Of a stretch of 10,594 nucleotides of DNA, positions 1-6,169 are shown piece after piece. The stretch is from an uncultured Saprospiraceae bacterium (GTDB lineage Bacteria; Bacteroidota; Bacteroidia; Chitinophagales; Saprospiraceae). The stretch lies in contig CALGLY010000517.1 in the NCBI GenBank assembly GCA_937959095.1, forward strand, positions 1 to 10,594, in the 5' to 3' direction. Positions within the stretch are counted from its first letter, which is position 1. Every line of letters starts with the position of its first letter. The notes beneath the pieces are model-generated. The model saw nothing but the letters and a program-made list of their open reading frames with translations, had not been told where the DNA came from and made no database searches. The translations under genes and the position numbers were made by a program.

Positions 1-14
1 CCGAACAAGCGGAG

Positions 15-107
15 CAGGCGGGTTTCCTTCTAAAAAATCGAAAAAATAAGTCCGTAGCTATGGCTATGCAATGATTTTTTCAATTCTTTAGAAGAAGAAA
101 ACACCTG
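15..107. repeat. Imperfect inverted repeat at left edge
   Basis: Arms at 15-47 and 74-107 are imperfect reverse complements. The inner half (TTCTAAA, then AAAAAAT after a short variable part) matches well, and the outer CAGG/CCTG ends also match; one indel and several mismatches lie between. The spacer of about 26 nt holds a small TAGC/GCTA hairpin. It could be a decayed palindromic repeat or a terminator for a gene that ends left of the window. The plus strand is open from the edge to a TGA at 72-74 in one frame, but two other plus frames also end within 50 bases, so no partial gene is called. Confidence 0.4.
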
Positions 108-166
108 CGCCATAATGGGCACTTTATTTATTGCCGATTCCCTTAACAATCAATTATTTGAATCGA

Positions 167-187
167 ATTAAAATTTTTAATTTTAAT
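167..187. terminator. AT-only hairpin after tex (weak terminator candidate)
   Basis: ATTAAAATT (167-175) and AATTTTAAT (179-187) form a 9-bp stem with a 3-nt loop, about 20 nt downstream of the tex stop codon on the minus strand. The stem has no G or C and, on the minus strand, no long T run follows, so it would be a poor intrinsic terminator. It may just be AT-rich spacer. No better terminator is visible between tex and the window edge. Confidence 0.25.
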
Positions 188-206
188 TTTCATTATATCC
201 GACTAT

Positions 207-2339
207 TTACTCCCCTACTGCCTTCATGGAAAGAGCCACGCGCCCACGCTTGAGGTCTATTTCCATGATTTTCACTTGTACTTCTTGTTGTAGTTTCACG
301 ACATCGGCAGGTTTATCCACATATTTATTCGCCAATTGTGAAATATGTACCAAACCATTCTCTTTGATTCCAATATCTACGAAGCACCCAAAATTGGTCA
401 CATTCGTCACGATACCTGGCACAATCATCCCGACATTCAAATCTCCGATTTTATTAATGCCTGGCGCAAAACTAAAGGTTTTCGCATTGCCACGCGGATC
501 GAGTCCAGGTTTTGCTAATTCATTTAGAATATCTCGTAGTGTTGGCAGCCCTACGGTATCACTTACGTATTTTTTTAAATCAATCGCTTCGCGCAATGCC
601 TTTTGGTCTATTAAATCCTGCACTTTCACGCCTTGGTCTTTCGCCATTTGCTCCACGATGTGGTAGCTTTCAGGGTGAACAGCAGTATTGTCAAGCGCAT
701 TTTTTGCTTCTCGAATTCGTAAAAAACCTGCCGATTGCTCGTAGGCTTTCGCACCCATACGTGGTACTTTTTTCAAGGCAGCACGCGACTTAATTGTACC
801 ATTTTCTGCACGGTAATTGACGATATTTTGCGCCAACGTCGGGCCAAGTCCAGATACATAAGTCAGCAGCGATTTACTTGCTGTATTCACATTGATGCCT
901 ACTGAATTTACACAACTCTCCACTACTCTATCCAAACTTTCGCGCAGTTGCACCTGATTCACATCATGCTGATATTGCCCAACGCCTATCGACTTTGCAT
1001 CTATCTTCACTAGCTCCGCCAAAGGATCCATCAAGCGACGACCAATGGATACTGCACCACGTACCGTCACATCTTCATTCGGGAATTCTTCGCGCGCTAC
1101 TTCCGATGCGGAATAGATAGACGCGCCTGCTTCATTTACCATAAAAACCTCAATCGGGCGACCAAAATCTATAGCGCGACACATTGCCAGCGTTTCTTTT
1201 CCTGCTGTGCCATTTCCTACCGCAATCGCATCTATTTCATAGCGATATACCCAATCTTTCAGTGTTTCGGTTGCTTCCACAAAGCGCGACTGTGGTGGAT
1301 GCGGATAAATCGCGGAATTCTTCAACAAATTACCATTGGCATCCAAAGCCACCAATTTACAACCTGTTCGATAGCCTGGATCTAAGCCCAATACGCGCTG
1401 CTGACCCAATGGCGCAGCAAGCAGCAATTGGCGCAAATTCTCCTGAAAAACACCTATTGCCTCAGCATCTGCTTTCGCTTTCGCTAAGTTCCGAAACTCG
1501 GTTTCTATACTTGGTGCGAGTAGTCGCTTGTAACCATCTTTTATGGCGAGTTGTATTTGTTTGCTAGCAGCATTATTCGCTTCCAGATGTAGATTTTCTA
1601 ATTGATAAAGAATTTCTTCTTCTTCTAGCCCGATACTTACTCGCAAAAGCCCTTCCCCTTCGCCTCGCAAAATGGCAAGGAAACGATGTGAAGGAATCTT
1701 TTTCAACGCTTCTTCAAAGGCGAAATAATCTTTATAGGTCGCAGCTTCCTCGTCTTTGCCTCTTGCTACTTTTGCTTTTATTAGTGCATATCGTTTAAAG
1801 CCAAAACGTACTTTATTACGACTTTTTTCATCCTCCGCTAGTTGCTCTGCTATGATGTCTCGCGCCCCTTGTAGCGCATCTTCTACGTTTGGCACTTCGT
1901 CATTGAGGTAATTTTTGGCAAGGGCTTCCACATTATCGCTTCGTTGTTTCCAAATCTCCTTTGCTAGTGATTCTAAACCGCGTTCCTTTGCTACCGATGC
2001 ACGAGTTTTGCGCTTGCGCTTATAGGGCAAATACAAATCTTCTAGCTCGGTCATGTCCCACGTCTTCTCTATTCGTCGGCGCAATTCAGGGGTCAATTTG
2101 CCTTGTTCTTCTATAGAATTGAGGATGCTTTCGCGCCGCTTATCCAATTCCGTTAGTCGATTATTTTCTTTTTGAATAGCAGCAATTTGCACTTCATCCA
2201 AGGAGCCTGTTACTTCTTTCCGATAGCGGGCAATGAATGGAATAGTCGCTCCTTCGTTGAGCAAGGCAAGTGTTTTTTCGATTTTATGCGGTCGAATATT
2301 GGTTGCTGATGCGATAAGTGGAATATAGACTGAATTCAT
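207..2339 (-). CDS. tex: Tex family RNA-binding transcription accessory protein
   Basis: This is a full-length Tex protein of 710 aa, within the usual 700-780 aa. The N-terminal helical region (about 1-190) carries the family signature GATIPFIARYRKE at 30-42 and a basic LPYKRKRKTRA stretch near 103-113. A YqgF/RNase H-like domain begins at about 316 with GLDPGYRTG. Tandem helix-hairpin-helix motifs follow at about 480-560 (SGLGPTLAQNIV; KKVPRMGAKAYEQ). A C-terminal S1 RNA-binding domain spans about 635-707 (GIVTNVTNFGCFVDIG; GLVHISQL). Family members are cytoplasmic, bind nucleic acid and influence transcription and stress tolerance; the exact role in this group is inferred from homology. The ATG at 2339 places the conserved N-terminus where expected. 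No clear Shine-Dalgarno is seen, as is normal in Bacteroidota. It appears monocistronic, with a hairpin repeat about 50 bp upstream. Confidence 0.97.
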   Translation of the reverse strand: MNSVYIPLIASATNIRPHKIEKTLALLNEGATIPFIARYRKEVTGSLDEVQIAAIQKENNRLTELDKRRESILNSIEEQGKLTPELRRRIEKTWDMTELEDLYLPYKRKRKTRASVAKERGLESLAKEIWKQRSDNVEALAKNYLNDEVPNVEDALQGARDIIAEQLAEDEKSRNKVRFGFKRYALIKAKVARGKDEEAATYKDYFAFEEALKKIPSHRFLAILRGEGEGLLRVSIGLEEEEILYQLENLHLEANNAASKQIQLAIKDGYKRLLAPSIETEFRNLAKAKADAEAIGVFQENLRQLLLAAPLGQQRVLGLDPGYRTGCKLVALDANGNLLKNSAIYPHPPQSRFVEATETLKDWVYRYEIDAIAVGNGTAGKETLAMCRAIDFGRPIEVFMVNEAGASIYSASEVAREEFPNEDVTVRGAVSIGRRLMDPLAELVKIDAKSIGVGQYQHDVNQVQLRESLDRVVESCVNSVGINVNTASKSLLTYVSGLGPTLAQNIVNYRAENGTIKSRAALKKVPRMGAKAYEQSAGFLRIREAKNALDNTAVHPESYHIVEQMAKDQGVKVQDLIDQKALREAIDLKKYVSDTVGLPTLRDILNELAKPGLDPRGNAKTFSFAPGINKIGDLNVGMIVPGIVTNVTNFGCFVDIGIKENGLVHISQLANKYVDKPADVVKLQQEVQVKIMEIDLKRGRVALSMKAVGE

Positions 2340-2388
2340 ATTGTGTAATTGGACAAGTTTGAATGGATAATTGAAAGTAATTTTTCAA

Positions 2389-2453
2389 TAGACTTGTTAC
2401 CATTTAAAAGATCCCTATATAAAATTTGGATTTTTTAAAGGGTAACAAGTCTA
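2389..2453. repeat. 65-bp near-perfect inverted repeat upstream of tex
   Basis: TAGACTTGTTACC (2389-2401) and GGTAACAAGTCTA (2441-2453) are perfect 13-bp reverse complements. After one mismatched pair the stem continues for 7 more bp (2403-2409 with 2433-2439), and ATCC/GGAT (2411-2414, 2428-2431) can extend it inside the loop. A second hairpin, ATTGAAA/TTTCAAT (2370-2376, 2383-2389), abuts it. The element is 50 bp upstream of the tex start. It could be a dispersed palindromic repeat, a structured tex leader, or a dyad operator. Neither arm is followed by a long T run in the direction of tex, so a simple terminator is less likely. Confidence 0.75.
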
Positions 2454-2599
2454 ATAAAAAAATGCCGAATCATCCATTTTGTGGTTCAAGCTTATTACTA
2501 CATGGAAGATTTCGAAAAAATATTAATTCCCCAAATTGTTGCAGGAGCTAGAAAATCCTATTTCGGACAAAAGTAAGGAATATGTTTGGGGCTAAAAAA
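2454..2599. other. Intergenic spacer; possible 24-codon plus-strand ORF
   Basis: No gene is firmly supported here. A short plus-strand ORF from ATG 2502 to TAA 2576 would encode MEDFEKILIPQIVAGARKSY plus four residues. It is open upstream to 2439 with an alternative GTG at 2481, and it ends 24 bp before the strong hairpin at 2600. The composition is protein-like, but at 24 codons this is within chance for AT-rich DNA. I do not recognise it. Confidence 0.2.
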
Positions 2600-2642
2600 A
2601 TAAAACGCCTCAACGAGTTGTGATTCCGTTGAGGCGTTTTAT
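2600..2642. terminator. Strong bidirectional intrinsic terminator
   Basis: Perfect 16-bp stem, ATAAAACGCCTCAACG (2600-2615) with its reverse complement (2627-2642), and an 11-nt loop. The GC-rich core is flanked by A7 on the left and a T-rich stretch (CTCTTTT) on the right. The A tract reads as T7 on the minus strand, so it should stop minus-strand transcripts best, and may also work from the plus strand. It lies 34 bp beyond the UUCG hairpin, giving a tandem terminator for anything coming from the right. Confidence 0.85.
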
Positions 2643-2675
2643 CTCTTTTAAAAAAAATAAAAGAAGGCCTAAAAT

Positions 2676-2715
2676 AAAAAAAGGGTAACGACATCCCCGA
2701 AGGAACGCCGCACCC
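2676..2715 (-). terminator. cUUCGg-capped intrinsic terminator, minus strand
   Basis: On the minus strand, 2715 to 2683 folds as GGGU / GCGGCG / UUCC, a UUCG loop, then GGGA / UGUCGU / (bulged U) / ACCC: a 14-bp stem with one bulge, closed by C-G on the extra-stable UUCG tetraloop. T7 follows at 2682-2676, then A and TTTT. Four of the pairs are G-U wobbles (2711-2688, 2708-2691, 2706-2693, 2704-2695). These would be C-A mismatches in plus-strand RNA, so the structure is specific to a minus-strand transcript. Confidence 0.78.
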
Positions 2716-2800
2716 TGTATAACCCCAAAACACCAAATGAAAACAATCTACATATGAATATCTTGTGGATTTGTGGTTTATATTTTATTACTAATCAATT
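2676..2800 (-). ncRNA. Candidate small RNA (about 125 nt)
   Basis: A canonical Bacteroidota promoter (2807-2834) points left. Initiation about 7 nt after its -7 box (near 2800) would give a transcript ending at the T7 tract after the UUCG hairpin (2676-2682). The region between has no ORF longer than a few codons on that strand. The 5' part is AT-rich; the last 45 nt are GC-rich (GGGGUUAUACA before the hairpin) and contrast sharply with their surroundings, as expected for a selected RNA. It does not show the conserved motifs of SRP RNA, tmRNA, RNase P RNA or a riboswitch I know. Both ends are predicted by sequence alone. The alternative is that the hairpin simply terminates read-through from the hydrolase gene at 3226-4680. 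Confidence 0.4.
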
Positions 2801-2806
2801 GGATTG

Positions 2807-2834
2807 CAAATATAAGAATTTATATTTTAAACAA
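2807..2834 (-). promoter_or_regulatory. Bacteroidota-type promoter, minus strand
   Basis: Read on the minus strand: TTTTTTG ending at 2832, a 17-nt spacer (2831-2815), then TATATTTG (2814-2807), followed by C. This matches the Bacteroidota consensus TTG-N17-21-TAnnTTTG at every defined position. Expected start near 2800. No protein-coding gene follows on this strand before tex, whose start is about 460 bp away beyond two terminators, so the likely product is the RNA ending at 2676. Confidence 0.5.
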
Positions 2835-3225
2835 AAAAGAATTGAATTAGTTTATTTTCGATTATTTTATTTTTTGTTGTTGTCGGCTCGTTTGCCATAC
2901 TTTTCGCTTTTAAGACGAAAAAGAATGTTTAAGTCACATTTTATTTTCTGTCTTTGCGATTATCTTAACACAAATTTAGGAGCTTAATTTCAATTTTGCA
3001 AGCTTTTTAACTTCTTTTCTTAAAAAAATTAAGACTTTTTTTAAAAAGAGTACTTATTGCTAGGTAATTGGATTACAAATAATCATTTATGCACTTTTAC
3101 AACATCTCTTTTGATGTTTATTACACTCTTATTAACCGCAATTTAGGTATTTTGTTGTATATACATCTATTGTTTTTAGTGAATGGTTGATTATACTAAT
3201 GAAACGGTCTTTTAACCGACATTTT
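2835..3225. other. AT-rich intergenic region
   Basis: No convincing gene. It holds a second, weaker minus-strand promoter match (TTG at 3001-2999, 20-nt spacer, TAAATTTG at 2978-2971), and a 23-codon minus ORF beginning MANEPTTTKNKIIENK (near 2895-2824) that cannot be told from chance. Small hairpins: TTTTCG/CGAAAA (2901-2921), TCTTAA/TTAAGA followed by T7 (3018-3042), AACATC/GATGTT around 3101-3118, and CGGT/ACCG (3205-3218). The last lies 8 bp past the hydrolase stop and is too short to be a good terminator. The read-through plus ORF over 2754-2987 is biased to F, Y and L and is treated as spurious. Confidence 0.5.
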
Positions 3226-4680
3226 TTAGACACATTCATATAAATATGGTATGGGACTTGCTTTTATTTCAATATTTTTTCCCTTATCCTTAATATAATC
3301 TTTTGTGCTATATGCGGGCATAGTTCCTTCTAACTTCAAAGCACGATTAAGTTGAATGTTTCCATCTAATTTATAAAAACGATTACTGAGTTGTAATTTT
3401 TCTTTTCGCAAAATATTTTTCGCCAATACCCATCGCATATCATCTGTACCAGATTTTGCCATTTTCACAGGTCGCCATACAACTAGATGTGTAGGCTTAC
3501 CATCGCAATCAGAGAGTACATATATATATATGTAGGCATTTTCAACTAGGCACTTATGATGTTTCTTTTCTGCAAGTACTTCCATAAACTGAAGCAATGC
3601 TTTATACGCAATCTTTGGCTGGTCTATCAATCGCTGCTTTCCTTGCACCGTGAATAGACCAGAAGAGTTATAGAGACCACGTGTGAGTCCTGGATTGTCT
3701 AAACCTTCATAAATATAAAGTTTCTTGAAGCCCATGCGTGCCATAATCAGGCTATTGCGGATGATATAAGCCGATTGTGTCGCTTCGCCTACCGTATCGC
3801 TATCCCACCCATATTCTGTAGCAGAAATTGGCAGTTTCCTCTCCCCTACTCGCTTACGATAAGAAAACATATCTTCAGCATGCTGAAACTCAGACGCACT
3901 CGCTTCTGGATGTTCTACCAAAGTAGCCGTGCCTGCTGTGAAACTATAAGGATGCATCGTAATTTCATCCAAATCCTTACAAATTTCCGCATTTAGGGCT
4001 TTTGCTACATAGTCGCCTGTGGGATAAGCACAATCTTTCGCCTTCCAAATGTGGTTGGGCGCATGTGCTTGAAAGGCTGCACTAGCCAATCGAATTCTAG
4101 GATTATCACCATAATATTCCTTGAATGCTGCTATCACGCCACGTGCTATTGCTTGATAGCCTTCTATGCCTGTGTCACCCCAGGGTTCGTTCCCGATTTC
4201 AAGCATATCAATCATCGGGCGGTCTTTCTCTTTTCTAGGTGCATAGAGTTTTGCAAAGGCAAGCGCATAAGCCTTGGCGTTTTTTTCTATAGCAGCACTA
4301 TTACCTCCCCACTGAGCTTTAGAATACCACTTGCTTGGAAATTTGCGGAGACGTACTTTGCCTGTTGTTTTATCAAACTCTGCAATTCCCGTCATACTGG
4401 CGCGAACAGAATCAAAGTCTTGTCCCCATTTTTTGTAGCGCGATTTATAATTATTCATTCTGCCCCACTTGCAATCGTCTCCTGGTAAGCAAACATCAGG
4501 CTGTGCAGTGGCAGGCACTTCGCCTTTGGGATAATCATCTTCCATGAGATGAAATGACCGCACATTCGAGAAAATATTTTTAAATGGATTGTAGCCATAC
4601 TGATTTTTATCGTTGTAAAGCTGATCCCACTCTTTCCCTGCATTAATGCCTAGCATTTCTCGAAATGTAAGTCCTTCCAT
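3226..4680 (-). CDS. Glycoside hydrolase, clan GH-A-like TIM barrel
   Basis: This 484-aa protein has the two motifs expected of a retaining clan GH-A (beta/alpha)8 hydrolase. LEIGNEPWG places a likely acid/base Glu at 165, and SATEYGWDSD places a likely nucleophile Glu at 289. Their spacing of 124 residues suits the ends of strands 4 and 7. The N-terminal block (FREMLGINAGKEWD; SNVRSFHL) resembles the start of GH39/GH5-type barrels. After about 370 a small C-terminal beta-rich region follows; no T9SS sorting domain is seen. Substrate cannot be read from sequence. Oddly, there is no signal peptide: the ATG sits almost at the start of the catalytic fold, and the frame stays open 54 nt upstream without another ATG. 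It may be cytoplasmic, or have lost its 5' end. It stands alone, with a terminator upstream separating it from the lipoprotein gene. Confidence 0.85.
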   Translation of the reverse strand: MEGLTFREMLGINAGKEWDQLYNDKNQYGYNPFKNIFSNVRSFHLMEDDYPKGEVPATAQPDVCLPGDDCKWGRMNNYKSRYKKWGQDFDSVRASMTGIAEFDKTTGKVRLRKFPSKWYSKAQWGGNSAAIEKNAKAYALAFAKLYAPRKEKDRPMIDMLEIGNEPWGDTGIEGYQAIARGVIAAFKEYYGDNPRIRLASAAFQAHAPNHIWKAKDCAYPTGDYVAKALNAEICKDLDEITMHPYSFTAGTATLVEHPEASASEFQHAEDMFSYRKRVGERKLPISATEYGWDSDTVGEATQSAYIIRNSLIMARMGFKKLYIYEGLDNPGLTRGLYNSSGLFTVQGKQRLIDQPKIAYKALLQFMEVLAEKKHHKCLVENAYIYIYVLSDCDGKPTHLVVWRPVKMAKSGTDDMRWVLAKNILRKEKLQLSNRFYKLDGNIQLNRALKLEGTMPAYSTKDYIKDKGKNIEIKASPIPYLYECV

Positions 4681-4760
4681 TTTGTCGTTTAATTCTATTT
4701 TGTCAATTCTTGTCGTTATACACAGAACGTAAAATTAACAATAAAGTCCATAAAACAAGA

Positions 4761-4795
4761 AAGCTAATAGACGCTTTGAAAGTGCTTATTAGCTT
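4761..4795. terminator. Hairpin terminator after lipoprotein gene
   Basis: AAGCTAATA (4761-4769) and TATTAGCTT (4787-4795) form a 9-bp perfect stem that can be extended inward by GC pairs of an imperfect second helix (ACGCTTTG/AAAGTGC). It lies 40 bp past the lipoprotein stop on the minus strand, with TCTTGTTTTA following on that strand; the plus strand reads TTCTTTTTT after it. It most likely ends the phosphoesterase-lipoprotein transcript and insulates the hydrolase gene. Confidence 0.6.
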
Positions 4796-4835
4796 CTTTT
4801 TTCTCACATTATAATACTTTGATTCGCTTGAGTCA

Positions 4836-6011
4836 CTAGAAAAAATTAGCGTAAGCAATCTTTTCTTTAATCATCGGTTTCAATAAATCTGCTGCATCGA
4901 GTAGCAGTACTTCATCGGGAGGGAATGGAACAAGTTGGTTATTTAAATAGTCTTTAGATTCTCTACTCAAGGCACGACGGTCTCCACGAAAGCGGGTAGA
5001 AAAATTCTCAAAAATCGCCTCTACACTTAGCGGTTTGGTATCTAATAATTCACGTTTTTTCTTATCGTAAAAGAACAGTGTGCCGCCTACTATTGCTGCC
5101 TTGCTTTGGTAGGTTTCTACTACATCTGCGGTCACGATTTTCTTGATTGGCACTTTTATAATATTCCCCGATGTATCTTTCTGCACATTCCCATTTGCAT
5201 CGCGCAGAGCTTCTTCCCCATCATTCACTTCTTTTTCGTCTCGGTATTCTCGGATGCGTTCTGCTTCTGGACTAACGTCTATATCTTGCAATTTCATCAC
5301 GATTTCGTAATCAAATTTTTCGCCCGCATCGCGGGTATAATATTCGCGCCAAAGCTCATTCAAATCTTGTACATCCGTACGAAGTATTTCCTGCTCAAAA
5401 TCACGTGGAATAATCACATTGGCATCGTTTTCCATCCGAAATAGAATACGCGACACGCCCAACCCACGGGCTTCCTCCAACATAGAACGGCTGTCTTTAT
5501 AGTTTTGATAATACTGCCCGATGCGTTCTAGTTGTTCATATGCTTCTCTTGCAGCGGCTTTATCGCCAACTCTGGCTTTGCTCAAAAAAGACTGCGCGCT
5601 CGTGTAAAGATAATTTGATGCTTTGCCTTTTGCTTCATGCAAAATCACTTGAGTTCGTACAAAACTAAATTCTGCTTGATAGCCCTTATCATCCACTAGC
5701 GGCAATAGTGGTTCGATGGATGTTTGGCGCGTTTCTATACCTTTGGCTATGCTATAAATCCGCGTCCAATTCTCGTCACGTCCACTCGCTTTCAGGTCAT
5801 TTAGTCGACGCATATCTGCTGTATTTGCTTTTGCAAAAGCCGACTCTAAAGAAGCTACTGTAGCTGCTTTCTTCTTCTTCTTTCCGATTAATTTTCGCAA
5901 GGCTTGCTCGATGGCTTCATCGTAATTGCCTTCTTCGGTGAGGGTTTTTGTAGACTTACAAGCTGCTAAGGTTAAGACTGCCAAAAGCAGCAAACTTGTT
6001 ATGTTTTTCAT
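4836..6011 (-). CDS. Lipoprotein of unknown function
   Basis: The 391-aa product begins with a lipoprotein signal peptide: MKN, a hydrophobic stretch, and the lipobox LAAC with the modified Cys at 18. The residues after Cys (KSTKTLTEEG) lack the acidic signal linked with surface display in Bacteroidota, so a periplasm-facing anchor is inferred. Residues about 25-200 are helical and TPR-like in character (NYDEAIEQALRKL; AAAREAYEQLERIGQYYQNYKDS), with a run of five lysines at about 44-48. The C-terminal half (about 210-391) is mixed alpha/beta, including VPIKKIVTADVVETYQSKAAIVGGTLFFYD. I do not recognise a named family; conserved lipoproteins of this layout occur in Bacteroidota. It follows the phosphoesterase gene on the same strand by 158 bp, possibly in one transcript. 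The ATG at 6011 is fixed by the signal peptide. Confidence 0.85.
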   Translation of the reverse strand: MKNITSLLLLAVLTLAACKSTKTLTEEGNYDEAIEQALRKLIGKKKKKAATVASLESAFAKANTADMRRLNDLKASGRDENWTRIYSIAKGIETRQTSIEPLLPLVDDKGYQAEFSFVRTQVILHEAKGKASNYLYTSAQSFLSKARVGDKAAAREAYEQLERIGQYYQNYKDSRSMLEEARGLGVSRILFRMENDANVIIPRDFEQEILRTDVQDLNELWREYYTRDAGEKFDYEIVMKLQDIDVSPEAERIREYRDEKEVNDGEEALRDANGNVQKDTSGNIIKVPIKKIVTADVVETYQSKAAIVGGTLFFYDKKKRELLDTKPLSVEAIFENFSTRFRGDRRALSRESKDYLNNQLVPFPPDEVLLLDAADLLKPMIKEKIAYANFF

Positions 6012-6027
6012 CTTGATTTGGATTGTT

Positions 6028-6156
6028 GTTGCGTAGCAACTTTATAGAGGGTATAAGGTAGAGAGACTTTTGATTATTTTACTTCTTGCGAAGTAAGAAT
6101 ACTTTTACCAAAGGTAAAAATGATAAGTCTCTCTACTCTCTACCTTATACCCTCTA
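6028..6156. repeat. Branched inverted-repeat element between two genes
   Basis: Outer arms at 6045-6069 and 6125-6156 are perfect reverse complements (TAGAGGGTATAAGG... with its complement) except that the right arm has a 7-bp tandem duplication, CTCTCTA twice at 6129-6142. Inside the loop sit two complete hairpins side by side: TTACTTC/GAAGTAA with TTGC loop (6079-6096) and TTTTACC/GGTAAAA with AAA loop (6103-6119). A third, GTTGC/GCAAC with GTA loop (6028-6040), flanks the left arm. The whole can fold as a three-way junction plus a side hairpin. It fills nearly all of the gap between the phosphoesterase and lipoprotein genes, so it would be transcribed. It could be a mobile palindromic repeat or a processing/attenuation structure. 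Confidence 0.78.
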
Positions 6157-6169
6157 CCAAAAAAAAACA

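Noticed and set aside
3..74. Plus-strand frame open from the left edge to TGA at 72-74, as a gene end.
   Set aside because: Only 23 codons, and the other two plus frames are also open from the edge for 10 to 15 codons. The stretch is also part of an inverted repeat, so coding cannot be shown.
31..114. Minus-strand 27-codon ORF starting MAQVFSSSKELKK downstream of tex.
   Set aside because: Too short, lies across the inverted repeat and stops at its far arm; no promoter or conservation evidence.
2548..2736. Minus-strand 62-aa ORF through 2548-2736.
   Set aside because: It crosses both terminator hairpins, and its sequence is explained by those structures.
2676..2800. Known structured RNAs (SRP RNA, tmRNA, riboswitch) for the predicted transcript.
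   Set aside because: The hallmark motifs are absent, such as the SRP GGAAGNAGCA-type loop region or a tmRNA tRNA-like end with CCA; no known aptamer core was recognised.
2824..2895. Minus-strand 23-codon ORF (MANEPTTTKNK...).
   Set aside because: Protein-like but too short; its end overlaps the promoter at 2807-2834. A weak promoter upstream (2971-3001) does not decide it.
2754..2987. Plus-strand 77-aa ORF in the AT-rich gap.
   Set aside because: Composition dominated by F, L and Y from T-rich DNA, no start context, and the minus strand carries a better supported promoter here.
3204..3214. ACGGTCTTTTA shared with the end of the MITE-like element at 7765-7775.
   Set aside because: An 11-bp match is expected by chance within 10 kb of AT-rich DNA; no further similarity beside it.
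4051..4488. Long plus-strand ORF opposite the hydrolase gene.
   Set aside because: Lies antisense inside a gene with clear catalytic motifs; Cys/Phe-rich translation typical of a shadow frame.
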